From NCBI RefSeq assembly GCF_901472495.1, contig NZ_LR590469.1, positions 4,340,001 to 4,404,000 of the forward strand: 64,000 bases of DNA, in the 5' to 3' direction. Positions 36,301 through 44,094 of this stretch are shown here, piece by piece. A model generated the notes under the pieces. That model ran no database searches and was not told the origin of the DNA. It saw only the letters and a list, made by a program, of their open reading frames with translations. Source of the stretch: Yersinia enterocolitica subsp. enterocolitica. Lineage in GTDB: Bacteria; Pseudomonadota; Gammaproteobacteria; Enterobacterales; Enterobacteriaceae. The translations under genes and the position numbers were made by a program. Every line of letters starts with the position of its first letter. Positions within the stretch are counted from its first letter, which is position 1.

Positions 36301-36576
36301 CTGATATCTGGAGAAAATACAATATCAGAGCAGATAACGCAGCCTCAGGAGATAAGTAAACATGGCTCATTAATGATGAAACGAAACCAGATCCTCAGCT
36401 CTCTTGACGAACAAATTTTACCGCCGCTTGTGGTGACTGAATCTGAGCGTGATATCGCGGCCAACATCAGTGTCGTGGTTTGTATCCCAGAAGGGGAAAC
36501 CACTGAGAGTGGGCCTTGCGAGACGCATATTTTAGGTAAATGGAAGCCCTTAACCCAGACCGCTAAGCAGAAGTGA
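30379..36576 (+). CDS. rscA: HMW-type filamentous adhesin, secreted TpsA exoprotein (RscA)
   Basis: A 2065-residue surface adhesin. Residues 1-69 are an extended signal peptide of the ESPR type (MNSKLYKLIFCRRLGCLIAV), cleaved probably after VFA69. The TPS domain has the NPNGI signature at 154-158. The long body is beta-helical, Asn/Gly/Ser/Thr-rich, and by eye contains about 75 N-X-S/T sequons, nearly all after the TPS domain. Three imperfect repeats occur at about residues 1473-1890, followed by a Pro/Thr linker (PTPTSVPTPTS). The C-terminus has two cysteines 12 residues apart (VVC...GPC), like the disulfide anchor of HMW1A. It probably corresponds to Y. enterocolitica RscA, reported to affect spread to the spleen. 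Confidence 0.9.
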   Translation: MNSKLYKLIFCRRLGCLIAVGEFTRTYGRSFSSFGKKIINDNHTRAGKLSHLAILTGLALGILPLLVFAHPSLPVNGNIVVGQGKMDVNNTTLTITQQSDKLAINWGSFDIAQGNNVIYNQPGQQSIALNRVLGRDASQIYGNLKANGQVFLLNPNGILFGKGAQVDVGGLIASTKSMSNQDFISGCYTLTSQKQEGKLVNQANLRTTAGGYIALIGQQVDNQPSGVINTPQGKVALASGSRVILNLDRGNLLGVQVQGEQVNTLLQNGGLIRADEGVIQLTAQGKEMLMNTVIDNTGILQARGLSEKNGVIYLNGGNEGVVSQQGMINVNSQQGRGGNVILIGENIHLVAASKIDARGDEGGGKVLVGGDWQGKNKLIKNARSVVMDKGANIDVSSTHQGAGGTAVLWSEHYTGFYGDIHARGGSLSGDGGQVETSSQRNLQSFGRVDVSAIMGNTGRWLLDPAEVNIVGSGAESGVSVQIGDIPAGYAKNAQVFTPMANVTQILNTSINAQLDKGTNVTITTSNGSLTNCRWCNITLQADINKIAGGDATLTLQADGNIVSNGHNITATTGKLNLNLLSGDSIVDSIITLNNSDVLLNGGDLLMKHANENNAARISIMGGRYQVGNLTLEGNTGMASYVGVNISNSANISVAGETRISGESSNANQQGWRGIDISGDSVFAGKGDMSFTMKSNSRSSWMGTFTNATIAGDKNITFQANANGSTSGGVDFTNGSLVSKSGNISFDINGEIITQTSFGLRIQGSKVSGNNVNVEINTKGVDGFLLRDSHITATAGNISANATTTHKGLWISGDTDLNASKNIKLQGVTTNSTTVGADAIKINGNSSSVQVNMAAGGNISMVAVNKGTEVGSTISADYTNIKAQGGDFNLNISGVKGSPFSNVNISADNIILNGNISDNDAVVMTNTFLAAKGDIKANLSSPNHKALYFKGNGGMSAGQNLSVAVNTSGASVEAVTITGIASNRMNVTVGRDISIIANNHGNMTGAGIGVDYVNFEAKNGNFTANNNGSKSIGIANADIRANEVNLISNTSRADGMVIREANITTLTGNINANATSTNRGIVIRQNTTLSAQKELMLVATSSAASEAIIVQGLSDESRSHLVAQGNISLKGSNSKGSNSRSSVNLANVSLTSVGKNIDINSSSVGDGDVYFNNVDLNAALGNVTVYGEALSALSTATNSVLSLGGNNSIKALNGLLIGKAINTTQGAGTLFRANGSLSVAGNIAIQGETGGTGAIRNGIAFYGANTLNIAKDSQLSLLGENTGSQITAGGNGISYLSPKTLTINNNGSLTMEGRSTSGTGINFPIGNNTVVLNGEGDSLIKGSSVAGSGVAISGMVNNSSGPVTIEGSSTDGSGVHLFSAEHQINRINVTGSSIQAEALRISGNATITDTALSGKSINGSGIKVDSLPGSGVITHVVLDNAALNGSSTHGIGVEITSDINGIHQSIINGTTDGIGYGIDIDKNLHVTGTSETDLLTLQGVATMGSGTGIKLNGNNDLSNTSLNGAAVDGIALDLSDSLTNSGNARLNGTASGDGIGVQINGTLSNGVVNGTSASGVGVQVSGSLDDSHVTGISASGSGVKVDAETVLNNTMLKGTSTDGIGVEITANLSGYYGSSVQGNVTDGTGVRIDRNTLLVGGDTDDLLVINGNATGDQGRGIQLNGNNTLDNTTLAGNASDGTGIDIDGPLTNKGNSTVDGKATDGDGVQLNGAISGGTVNGTSDTGSGIKVDGDSELDNATLNGNSPDGKGIEIVANLTGNHGSAVHGETAEGSGVDIGQNATLTGGGTNDLLAVTGNASGDVGTGVQLDGNNTLDNTTLAGNASDGHGIEVTGPVSSTGNTTINGNTVGDGYGVHIDGPMSGGLVNGNSANNHGIYLNDYAAINDITLGGNAGSGKSLMFIVLPKNIGGNVTINGKPIDKNSVGGRTKSGSTLISTPASTSAPTPTSVPTPTSLLTPILISGENTISEQITQPQEISKHGSLMMKRNQILSSLDEQILPPLVVTESERDIAANISVVVCIPEGETTESGPCETHILGKWKPLTQTAKQK
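34795..36060 (+). repeat. Three imperfect intragenic repeats in rscA
   Basis: Units start near 34795, 35296 and 35736 (spacing about 504 and 437 bp), each with GxGxxI, then TDLL or TNDLL, then GNNxLxNTxLxGxAxDG. Units 2 and 3 share an identical stretch of about 40 bases around ACCCTGGATAACACCACATT (35425 and 35864). They can support length change by recombination. Confidence 0.7.
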
Positions 36577-36642
36577 CGGGCTTGTTAACTCGCTAAATTT
36601 ACTCGTAAAGTCGTGATATCAAAGTGACAAGGAGAGCTGATA

Positions 36643-38493
36643 ATGGTGGATAAGACGGTTGAGGTATCACAAGAGGCAGAGAATTCGACAGCTTTTTCAT
36701 TGCCTTATTTCGAATTTTTAGTGTGTGTACGGCGTTATGAAGAAGCGGGGCGATTACTGATATTAATGCTGGAGCAACTGGACACTCAATATGGTCGCTG
36801 GGATGTTTTTTCGCTTAAGCAACAATCGATACAACAACAGGAACATTATTGTAATCGGCTCGCGGCAGCTATTGGCAACTTATTTTCTGATCCTGGATTT
36901 GTGTTATCGGAAAAAGGATTCTTACAACTTATTAATTTCCATCGTTGGATTGCATTAATTTTCGCAGCGTCCCCATTTGGTCATGCCGATCACGTCATTA
37001 CTAATCTTAATCAGGCCGGTGAGGGATGTGCTCATCCTCTTCGCTTTGAGCAGAATAATTTTCTTAAATTTTGTGTCATGTATTTACCAGAATCCGGTAT
37101 TCCTCTACAACCCGAGATATTATGGCAATTTAATCCCAATGCAGCGGCAGCCTTATTTCTGGCTTTATTGTCCCCGCGAATTTTACCCAGCACAGTGGGG
37201 CACGCAAAGCGTGAGCTTTTATTGCGATGGTTACCGGAACGGTTGTTAACTCTCGATAGCCTTGAACATCTACCAGAACGTATCTTGCATGATGTTTATA
37301 TGCATTGCAGTTATGCTGATATGGCTGAAAAACATGCTATCAAACGCAGTATTAATTTCCACTTACGCAACACACTATTACACAATGGTCTATCTGATAA
37401 TCACTTATCACCGCCATCACGCGATAAGCCATTGATGCTGGTTATTCTTGAATGGTTTAACAGCGGTCATTCTATCTATCGCACTCATTCCAGTACCTTA
37501 CGCGCGGCGCGCGAGCAGTTTTCTACTCATGGTGCCACTATTATTGATGCAACCGACGCAATAACCCAGGCTGTGTTTGATGACTTTACTGAGGTTAATC
37601 GAGCGGGGGCGGTCGAGGCCATTGTGGCATTAACGCAACAGTTGCTGCCCGATGTTATCTATTTCCCCAGTGTTGGCATGTTCCCGCTCACCATTGCACT
37701 GACTAACCTGCGCCTGGCCCCTTTGCAAGTGATGGCCTTGGGGCACCCTGCGACTACTCATTCTGATTATATTGATGCAGTTTTAGTAGAGGAGGATTAT
37801 TTAGGTGATATTGCGTGTTTCTCAGAAAAAGTTGTCTCATTGCCTAAAGATTGCCTGCCCTACGTGCCGCCCGCCAATATTAGCCAGCCGGAACCCATAT
37901 TACATTTTGCTGAGCGGCCAGCTGTACATATTGCTGTTTGTGCTTCTGCCATGAAAATTAACCCTCGCTTTTTAGCCACTTGTGCTGAAATCACTCGGCA
38001 AACATCAACATCGGTGGTATTTCATTTTCTAGTGGGGTTCTGTTGGGGAATTACCCATCGGGTGATGGAAAAAGCCGTTAATGATATTCTTCCTCAAGCC
38101 AGAGTTTATGAGCATTTGGGGTATCTGGATTACTTACAGGTTATTAATCAGTGTGACCTGTTTATCAACCCATTTCCCTTTGGTAATACCAATGGGATTG
38201 TTGATACCGTGCGTCAGGGTTTACCCGGTGTGTGTCTAAGCGGCACCGAGGTTCATGAGCATATCGATGAGGGGTTATTTCGTCGTTTGGGGTTAGATGA
38301 AGAGTTAATCGCGCATGATTTGGCAGAATATATTGCAGTAACAGTACGGCTGATTTCAGATAAAGAGTGGCGTCAGAGTTTACGCCAACGCTTGTTACAG
38401 ATTCAGCCTGATAATGTGTTGTTTGCCGGAAAACCTGAGCAGTTCGGACTGATTGTTCGTGGCTTGCTGGCAGATAAAAAAAGCCCCCGGTAA
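36643..38493 (+). CDS. rscC: HMW1C-like cytoplasmic N-glycosyltransferase (RscC)
   Basis: A GT41-family enzyme that in H. influenzae transfers glucose or galactose from UDP-hexose to Asn in N-X-S/T sequons of the adhesin, before export. The 616-residue protein has the family layout: an all-helical N-terminal domain (1-250), then two Rossmann-like domains (EWFNSGHSIYRTHSSTLRAAREQF; VYEHLGYLDYLQVINQCDLFINPFPFGNTNGIVDTVRQGLPGV). The Lys in ASAMKINPRF and the Asp of TNGIVD are at positions expected for UDP-sugar binding. AAGGAG precedes the ATG. The stop codon lies inside the terminator sequence duplicated by the YPAL-like insertion. Confidence 0.92.
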   Translation: MVDKTVEVSQEAENSTAFSLPYFEFLVCVRRYEEAGRLLILMLEQLDTQYGRWDVFSLKQQSIQQQEHYCNRLAAAIGNLFSDPGFVLSEKGFLQLINFHRWIALIFAASPFGHADHVITNLNQAGEGCAHPLRFEQNNFLKFCVMYLPESGIPLQPEILWQFNPNAAAALFLALLSPRILPSTVGHAKRELLLRWLPERLLTLDSLEHLPERILHDVYMHCSYADMAEKHAIKRSINFHLRNTLLHNGLSDNHLSPPSRDKPLMLVILEWFNSGHSIYRTHSSTLRAAREQFSTHGATIIDATDAITQAVFDDFTEVNRAGAVEAIVALTQQLLPDVIYFPSVGMFPLTIALTNLRLAPLQVMALGHPATTHSDYIDAVLVEEDYLGDIACFSEKVVSLPKDCLPYVPPANISQPEPILHFAERPAVHIAVCASAMKINPRFLATCAEITRQTSTSVVFHFLVGFCWGITHRVMEKAVNDILPQARVYEHLGYLDYLQVINQCDLFINPFPFGNTNGIVDTVRQGLPGVCLSGTEVHEHIDEGLFRRLGLDEELIAHDLAEYIAVTVRLISDKEWRQSLRQRLLQIQPDNVLFAGKPEQFGLIVRGLLADKKSPR

Positions 38494-38501
38494 GGGAGGC
38501 T

Positions 38502-38671
38502 GAGGTTAATGACAAAGTGCCCGTAACGGTGAAAACAGGCAGATCGTAAAGACGCCGTAAACCCTTCCCTGGGGGCTCGACCCGCGCCGTCCCTGGCGCG
38601 GACGCTTTACTCTTCTACCTGCCTTCACCTTGCAAGATCGAGTTATCGAGGTTTGTCAGCAGTCTGAGCCT
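38502..38671. repeat. YPAL-like palindromic insertion in the rscC terminator
   Basis: A 170-bp segment flanked by the 15-bp direct repeat CCGGTAAGGGAGGCT (38487-38501, 38672-38686). The repeat is most of a hairpin, GCCTCC...GGGAGGC, with T residues after the right copy. Inside, long inverted arms pair: GGTGAAAACAGGCAG with CTGCCTTCACC, and GTAAAG with CTTTAC. The ends carry GACAAA and TTTGTC. The length is close to the 167 bp known for YPAL elements. RNA from rscC would include a stable 3' hairpin. Confidence 0.68.
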
Positions 38672-38729
38672 CCGGTAAGGGAGGCTTTGGTATAGAGAGT
38701 TAGACACTCACATCAATGAGATTAGACCG

Positions 38730-41177
38730 TTATGCCGCTTCAATTTGCCGTGGTTTCGCCGGCTGTTTTGCCACGGGTTTGGTCGCCAGTGCATCCGCTT
38801 CGAATTCATCGACATTAATAGAGCGCAGGCGGCTATGCTCTGCTTTGGTCAGTATTGCGGCTTCCTCAGCATTGATTTTCCCTTCAGCCAGCGCGCGTTT
38901 AGCGAGCTTATCCAGTCGGGTAAATGGCAAGCTCTTGCCCGCTTCTTTACTCAGGCGCTTATGAATCGGCTCTGCTGCAATCACATCCTGCAATGCCGCT
39001 TCCAGTAAACCAACCGGATTAAACTCGCTCGGTGTCAGATATTGACCACGGCCAATACGGCTGCGGGTGGCTGACGGTATTTGCAACAGTTGCGCCAACT
39101 GGTGATCCAGGCGGTCTGATGGGGCCTGATGAGCGCGTCCGAATGGGAAGACAACAAACCGCATTAACCCGGCAATAAAGCCATTCGGGAAGTTACGCAG
39201 CAAATCATCCAGCGCTTGTTCTGCCTGATTCAGTGCATCTTGTACCCCCCAATGCACCAGTGGCAGATCTTCTTTTTGACGGCCCTCATCTTCAAAGCGT
39301 TTCAAAGTGGCCGAGGCCAGATACATTTGGCTAAGAATATCCCCCAAACGGGCAGAAATTCGTTCGCGACGTTTCAGACTCCCCCCTAGCACACCCATCG
39401 AGACATCAGACAACAAGGCCAGGTTGGCGCTCAAGCGGTTCAGATGCTGGTAATAACGACGAGTACTGTCTTTGGTCGGCGTGGCACTGGTGCGGCCATT
39501 GGTCAGCCCGAGCCAGAAACTGCGGACTTTGTTGCTACCTACATGACCCAAGTGGCCGAATAGCGCTTTGTCAAAAGCGGCAACATCATTCGATTGCGCA
39601 GCCGCCATTTCATCCAGTACAAACGGGTGGCAGCGGATAGCGCCCTGACCGAAGATAATCATACTGCGGGTCAGGATATTCGCGCCTTCCACGGTGATAC
39701 CAATGGGGGCTCCTTGATAACCACGGGCGACGAAGTTGGCCGGGCCAAGGCAGATACCTTTACCCCCGGCGATATCCATCGCATCCATAACTGCGCGTTG
39801 ACCACGATGTGTACAGTGATACTTAACAATGGCAGATAACACCGCCGGCTTCTCACCCAACATAATGCCGCTGGTAATCAAGGTGGCTGCGGCATCCATC
39901 ACATAGGCGTTACCGGCAATGCGTGCCAACGGCTCTTCAATCCCTTCCATTTTACCGATTGAGATTTTGAACTGACGGCGAATATAAGCATAAGCGCCGA
40001 TACCCATCGCCACGCTTTTCAAGCTACCAGTGGCATTGGAAGGCAAGGTAATACCGCGCCCTACAGACAGGCATTCCACCAGCATCCGCCAGCCCTGACC
40101 TGCCATTTTTGGCCCGCCAATAATGTAATCTATCGGTACAAAGATATCGTTACCGCGGGTTGGGCCATTTTGGAACGGTACGTTCAGCGGGAAGTGACGA
40201 TGGCCGATCTCCACCCCTGGGGTATTGGTGGGGATAAGCGCACAGGTAATCCCTAAATCAACCGTTTCGCCCAGCAGATGCTCAGGGTCAGACAGTTTGA
40301 ATGCCAGCCCGAGCACTGTGGCGATGGGGGCGAGGGTTATATAGCGCTTGTTCCAGGTCAGGCGCATACCCAGCACCTGTTTGCCTTGCCATTCACCCAT
40401 ACAGACTGTGCCGGTATCCGGAATGGCACCGGCATCTGAACCGGCTTCCGGACTGGTCAGGGCGAAACAAGGAATCTCGTCACCGCGCGCCAATCCTGGC
40501 AAATAATGATTTTTTTGCTCTTCAGTTCCGTAGTGTTGCAGTAATTCTCCGGGGCCGAGGGAGTTGGGTACGCCGACGGTGATAGCCAATATGCCAGACA
40601 CACCGGACAGTTTTTGCAGTACCCGCGCCTGAGCATAGGCTGAGAACTCAAGGCCGCCGTACTCTTTCTTAATGATCATCGCGAAGAAGCGATTCTCTTT
40701 CAGATAGGCCCACAGCTCTGGCGGCAGGTCAGCCAGTTCATGGGTAATTTGGAAATCATTAGCCATACGACAGGCTTCTTCAACCGGCCCATCAATAAAT
40801 GCTTGTTCTTCTGCGGTTAATTGCGGTTTTGGATAGTTGTGCAATTTTTTCCAGTCTGGTTGGCCCTGAAATAAATCACCTTCCCACCATGTGGTTCCCG
40901 CATCAATCGCTTCTTTTTCAGTACGCGACATGGCTGGCATGACTTTACGGAACATGCGCAGTGCCGGTGCTGAAAACAGGGATTGGCGCAGTGGTGTGAG
41001 TGTCAGAGGCAGCAGAACAATCACCAGTGGCAGTAATGCCCAGTATGACCATAACTGTGCAGCCCCCATCGCTGCGGTATAAACCACAAGAATCAAACTA
41101 CTGAGGTACAGGTTCACCCGGTGATAGAACAGCACACCAATAAGAACCAGCAAGGCAACAATGCTTAGAACCATCAT
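38730..41177 (-). CDS. fadE: Acyl-CoA dehydrogenase FadE
   Basis: An FAD-dependent enzyme that introduces the 2,3 double bond in the first step of fatty acid beta-oxidation. The 815-residue protein matches E. coli FadE (814). It begins with two membrane segments (LSIVALLVLIGVLFYH; LPLVIVLLPLTLTP), then the acyl-CoA dehydrogenase N, middle (FALTSPEAGSDAGAIPD) and C-terminal domains (IAGNAYVMDAAATL). A FadR-like site lies 20 bp upstream of the start. It is divergent from gmhA, as in E. coli. Confidence 0.96.
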   Translation of the reverse strand: MMVLSIVALLVLIGVLFYHRVNLYLSSLILVVYTAAMGAAQLWSYWALLPLVIVLLPLTLTPLRQSLFSAPALRMFRKVMPAMSRTEKEAIDAGTTWWEGDLFQGQPDWKKLHNYPKPQLTAEEQAFIDGPVEEACRMANDFQITHELADLPPELWAYLKENRFFAMIIKKEYGGLEFSAYAQARVLQKLSGVSGILAITVGVPNSLGPGELLQHYGTEEQKNHYLPGLARGDEIPCFALTSPEAGSDAGAIPDTGTVCMGEWQGKQVLGMRLTWNKRYITLAPIATVLGLAFKLSDPEHLLGETVDLGITCALIPTNTPGVEIGHRHFPLNVPFQNGPTRGNDIFVPIDYIIGGPKMAGQGWRMLVECLSVGRGITLPSNATGSLKSVAMGIGAYAYIRRQFKISIGKMEGIEEPLARIAGNAYVMDAAATLITSGIMLGEKPAVLSAIVKYHCTHRGQRAVMDAMDIAGGKGICLGPANFVARGYQGAPIGITVEGANILTRSMIIFGQGAIRCHPFVLDEMAAAQSNDVAAFDKALFGHLGHVGSNKVRSFWLGLTNGRTSATPTKDSTRRYYQHLNRLSANLALLSDVSMGVLGGSLKRRERISARLGDILSQMYLASATLKRFEDEGRQKEDLPLVHWGVQDALNQAEQALDDLLRNFPNGFIAGLMRFVVFPFGRAHQAPSDRLDHQLAQLLQIPSATRSRIGRGQYLTPSEFNPVGLLEAALQDVIAAEPIHKRLSKEAGKSLPFTRLDKLAKRALAEGKINAEEAAILTKAEHSRLRSINVDEFEADALATKPVAKQPAKPRQIEAA

Positions 41178-41196
41178 AATGAAGCTCCTGAGATGT

Positions 41197-41213
41197 AGGA
41201 GGTCTGACCTGTT
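41197..41213. promoter_or_regulatory. FadR operator upstream of fadE
   Basis: AGGAGGTCTGACCTGTT matches 14 of 17 positions of the FadR consensus AGCTGGTCCGACNTGTT, counting the variable base as a match. It is 20-36 bp upstream of the fadE start codon, in position to block transcription, as known for fadE. Confidence 0.7.
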
Positions 41214-41432
41214 GAGTGATACATTTGTTGTAGTTCATCTCATTATATTTATCAATACCATTACATGTTATTTACAACTCATCTCACAAATTGGCAGCAC
41301 TAACCGCTAAAACTGTTTCGGCTAATCCAAAACCGTACTGGCTAATTCATCACAGCGCTTCTCGCAGTTTATGCTATCCGGTACACTGACTGAGGAAGAA
41401 TAATGATGCCATAGGACTATAAAGAGGCTCCC

Positions 41433-42014
41433 ATGTACCACGATTTAATCCGCAGTGAACTGAATGAAGCAGCAGACACACTGGCAAACTTTTTGAAAGA
41501 TGATGACAATATCAATGCTATTCAGCGCGCAGCCGTATTACTGGCTGATTCTTTTAAAGCGGGTGGTAAAGTATTGTCATGCGGTAATGGCGGTTCCCAT
41601 TGTGATGCCATGCATTTTGCCGAAGAGTTGACCGGCCGTTACCGCGAAAACCGCCCAGGTTATCCGGCAATTGCTATTTCAGATGTCAGCCATATCTCTT
41701 GTGTCAGTAACGATTTTGGTTATGACTACATTTTCTCGCGTTATGTTGAAGCTGTAGGCCGTGAAGGGGATGTATTGTTAGGTATTTCCACTTCAGGTAA
41801 TTCAGGTAATATCATTAAAGCCATTGAAGCCGCGCGTGCTAAAGGCATGAAAGTCATCACTCTGACAGGTAAAGATGGCGGCAAAATGGCGGGTTCTGCG
41901 GATATCGAAATTCGAGTTCCTCATTTCGGCTATGCAGACCGTATTCAGGAAATTCATATTAAAGTGATTCACATCTTGATTCAGTTGATTGAAAAAGAGA
42001 TGGTAAAAGCTTGA
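41433..42014 (+). CDS. gmhA: Sedoheptulose-7-phosphate isomerase
   Basis: A SIS-domain enzyme (193 residues) that makes D-glycero-D-manno-heptose 7-phosphate, the first step of the lipopolysaccharide heptose pathway. Signature segments are SCGNGGSHCDAMHFAEELTGRYRENRPGYPAI and SGNSGNIIKAIEAARAKGM, plus the C-terminal His-containing YADRIQEIHIKVIHILI. Conserved, with fadE divergent and yafJ next. Confidence 0.97.
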   Translation: MYHDLIRSELNEAADTLANFLKDDDNINAIQRAAVLLADSFKAGGKVLSCGNGGSHCDAMHFAEELTGRYRENRPGYPAIAISDVSHISCVSNDFGYDYIFSRYVEAVGREGDVLLGISTSGNSGNIIKAIEAARAKGMKVITLTGKDGGKMAGSADIEIRVPHFGYADRIQEIHIKVIHILIQLIEKEMVKA

Positions 42015-42115
42015 TGTGCCAAGGTGATCAACGATAGTCGTTATCTCGTTGGTCACCTTGAGATTGAGTGAAGGGTTCGGCTATTGCAGCCATATTTAGG
42101 TGCTCGGAGGAATAT

Positions 42116-42880
42116 ATGTGCGAACTGCTCGGGATGAGCGCAAATGTTCCAACGGATATTTGCTTTAGCTTTACCGGCCTGGTGCAACGGGGCGGGGGAA
42201 CTGGCCCACATAAAGATGGCTGGGGGATTACCTTTTATGAAGGTAATGGCTGCCGCACGTTTAAAGATCCTCAACCCAGTTTTAATTCACCTATTGCCCG
42301 ATTGGTACAAGATTATCCGATTAAATCCTGCGCGGTGGTTTCCCATATCCGTCAGGCAAACCGTGGCGAAGTGGCATTAGAAAATACCCATCCCTTTACC
42401 CGCGAAATGTGGGGGCGAAACTGGACTTATGCCCATAACGGCCAACTTAAAGGCTATCGCCAATTGGATACCGGAACGTTCCGGCCTATCGGTCAAACAG
42501 ACAGTGAATATGCTTTCTGCTGGCTGCTGAATCAACTGGCAAAACGCTACCCGCGCACACCGAGTAATTGGCCCGCCGTATTTCGTTATATTGGCACCCT
42601 ATGTGAGCAATTGCGCGCCAAAGGGGTGTTTAATATGCTGCTCTCGGATGGGCGTTTTGTGATGGCGTTCTGTTCAACTAATTTATATTGGATAACGCGC
42701 CGTGCGCCTTTTGGCAAAGCGACTTTGCTGGATAGGGATGTTGAAATAGATTTTCAACGCCAAACCACACCTAAAGATGTGGTTACGGTGATCGCTACTC
42801 AGCCTCTAACCGGTAATGAAACCTGGCACAAAATTGCACCAGGTGAGTTTGCATTATTCTGTTTTGGCGAGCGTATTTGA
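42116..42880 (+). CDS. yafJ: Class II glutamine amidotransferase YafJ
   Basis: A 254-residue Ntn-type amidohydrolase of unknown physiological substrate. The ATG at 42116, after a strong GGAGG, puts the catalytic cysteine at position 2 (MCELLGMSANVPTD), as needed after Met removal; a longer frame from 42068 would bury it. Conserved segments: HKDGWGITFYEG, SHIRQANRGEVALENTHPF, WTYAHNGQL and TDSEYAF. The end overlaps yafK tail-to-tail by 27 bp. Confidence 0.93.
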   Translation: MCELLGMSANVPTDICFSFTGLVQRGGGTGPHKDGWGITFYEGNGCRTFKDPQPSFNSPIARLVQDYPIKSCAVVSHIRQANRGEVALENTHPFTREMWGRNWTYAHNGQLKGYRQLDTGTFRPIGQTDSEYAFCWLLNQLAKRYPRTPSNWPAVFRYIGTLCEQLRAKGVFNMLLSDGRFVMAFCSTNLYWITRRAPFGKATLLDRDVEIDFQRQTTPKDVVTVIATQPLTGNETWHKIAPGEFALFCFGERI

Positions 42881-43627
42881 TTTCGTCAGCGCATCTGATT
42901 TTGTCATCGCATACTGCGATGTCGGTGTACTGGAGGTCGGCGGGCGGCTAAGCACATACTGCCCGTTGATGACAGAAACCGAAGGCGGCATGCGGTTCTT
43001 AGCAAAATACTCATAACCCAGCTGCAATTGACGCCAGAAGCTATAATCCGAAGAGTTACGGTGGCGTTGCATATTTTGTTCAGTCATGCGGAAGGGATAG
43101 ATACTGATATCCACTTTTTCCTGACCAAAGATAAATGCCGTTTGCACGTAGTTAAATATCTCGTCCATATAGGCATCAGTCATTGCATAACAGCCGATTG
43201 ATTTGCAAGCGCCATGGATCATCAGATATTTCCCTGAATAACCTTGCGACTTATCATAATCATTTGGGAAGCCAATATTGATAGCCCGATAAAACTTACT
43301 GTCGGGTTTTAAATGGCGCATATCAATAGTGTAAAAACCTTCCGGGCTCTTAAAATCCCCTTCACGGCGTTTTGGGCCAAGTCCACCTGAGAATTCACAG
43401 ATACGGTAGCTTTGCACCAAACGATACTCACCTTGTAACCTGGCATATAATTCCAGAGTACGTTCTTCTTTGAAGATTTGAATATAGACCGATGACCCTA
43501 GTAATTGCTGTTTTAGCTCTTTGGATACCGCCACCGGCTCACTGGCTGAACTGGTGAAGGAGGCCGCAGGCAAACAAATTATCATCGCAAACATTATCGT
43601 CACGAATGACGGCGCGATTTTGCCCAT
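42854..43627 (-). CDS. yafK: L,D-transpeptidase-family YafK (DpaA-like)
   Basis: A periplasmic YkuD-domain protein (257 residues). E. coli YafK (DpaA/LdtF) cuts the link between Braun lipoprotein and peptidoglycan. The signal peptide is at residues 1-27, with a cleavage site after ASFTSSA or nearby. The catalytic region is MIHGACKSIGCYAMTDAYMDEI, with His and Cys. The C-terminal 20 residues are low-complexity (TKSDALTKSNTLAKTE) and are encoded in the overlap with yafJ or next to it. Confidence 0.92.
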   Translation of the reverse strand: MGKIAPSFVTIMFAMIICLPAASFTSSASEPVAVSKELKQQLLGSSVYIQIFKEERTLELYARLQGEYRLVQSYRICEFSGGLGPKRREGDFKSPEGFYTIDMRHLKPDSKFYRAINIGFPNDYDKSQGYSGKYLMIHGACKSIGCYAMTDAYMDEIFNYVQTAFIFGQEKVDISIYPFRMTEQNMQRHRNSSDYSFWRQLQLGYEYFAKNRMPPSVSVINGQYVLSRPPTSSTPTSQYAMTKSDALTKSNTLAKTE

Positions 43628-44094
43628 TCTTATTCCTACTTATTTTTATAGATGCCACTGACTTTCTGATTTATAGGCGCAGATTATCAGTCAGAAAATT
43701 TTTAGCAATATATGTTTTGTATAAAATAAATACAAAATCGTTAAAGATGAATCAACAATACGATTTTACCGAATATATACAAAATTTAGCAGTAAATTAT
43801 TTGTGTTTGCTTGACTCAAGTCACTGCATTTATCAGACAGTGCAGGGTGGCAAATGCTAAAATTGCTCACTGCTGATGGCTCGCTCAGTTATTGGCTGTT
43901 TCGCTATTTAGGCTTCGATAACATCCAATAAGGGTATCAGATATTAATATCTGCGACTCTTTCGGTCAGTATTTATGTTTGTGTCATGGATTCGGTATTA
44001 AGACATCGTTATATGCAAGATCTTATCTTTACGCCGCTGTACGCTTTGGGATTATGTGCAGCATGTGATAAAACTAATAAAGTCGTTTAACCCT
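43628..44094. promoter_or_regulatory. Gene-free region between yafK and nqrA
   Basis: 467 bp, AT-rich in the first half, holding the divergent promoters of yafK and the nqr operon. The 16-bp perfect palindrome CAGATATTAATATCTG at 43938-43953 is a candidate operator. The only sizeable frame (43606-43860) starts inside yafK on the other strand and lacks family features, so I do not call it. No RNA gene was recognised. Confidence 0.5.

Noticed and set aside
27788..38729. rscBAC as part of a genomic island with integrase
   Set aside because: No integrase, tRNA or attachment repeat was found at its borders; only the YPAL-like insertions flank it.
43606..43860. 84-residue frame in the yafK-nqrA gap
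   Set aside because: It starts within yafK on the opposite strand, has AT-driven composition and no ribosome site.
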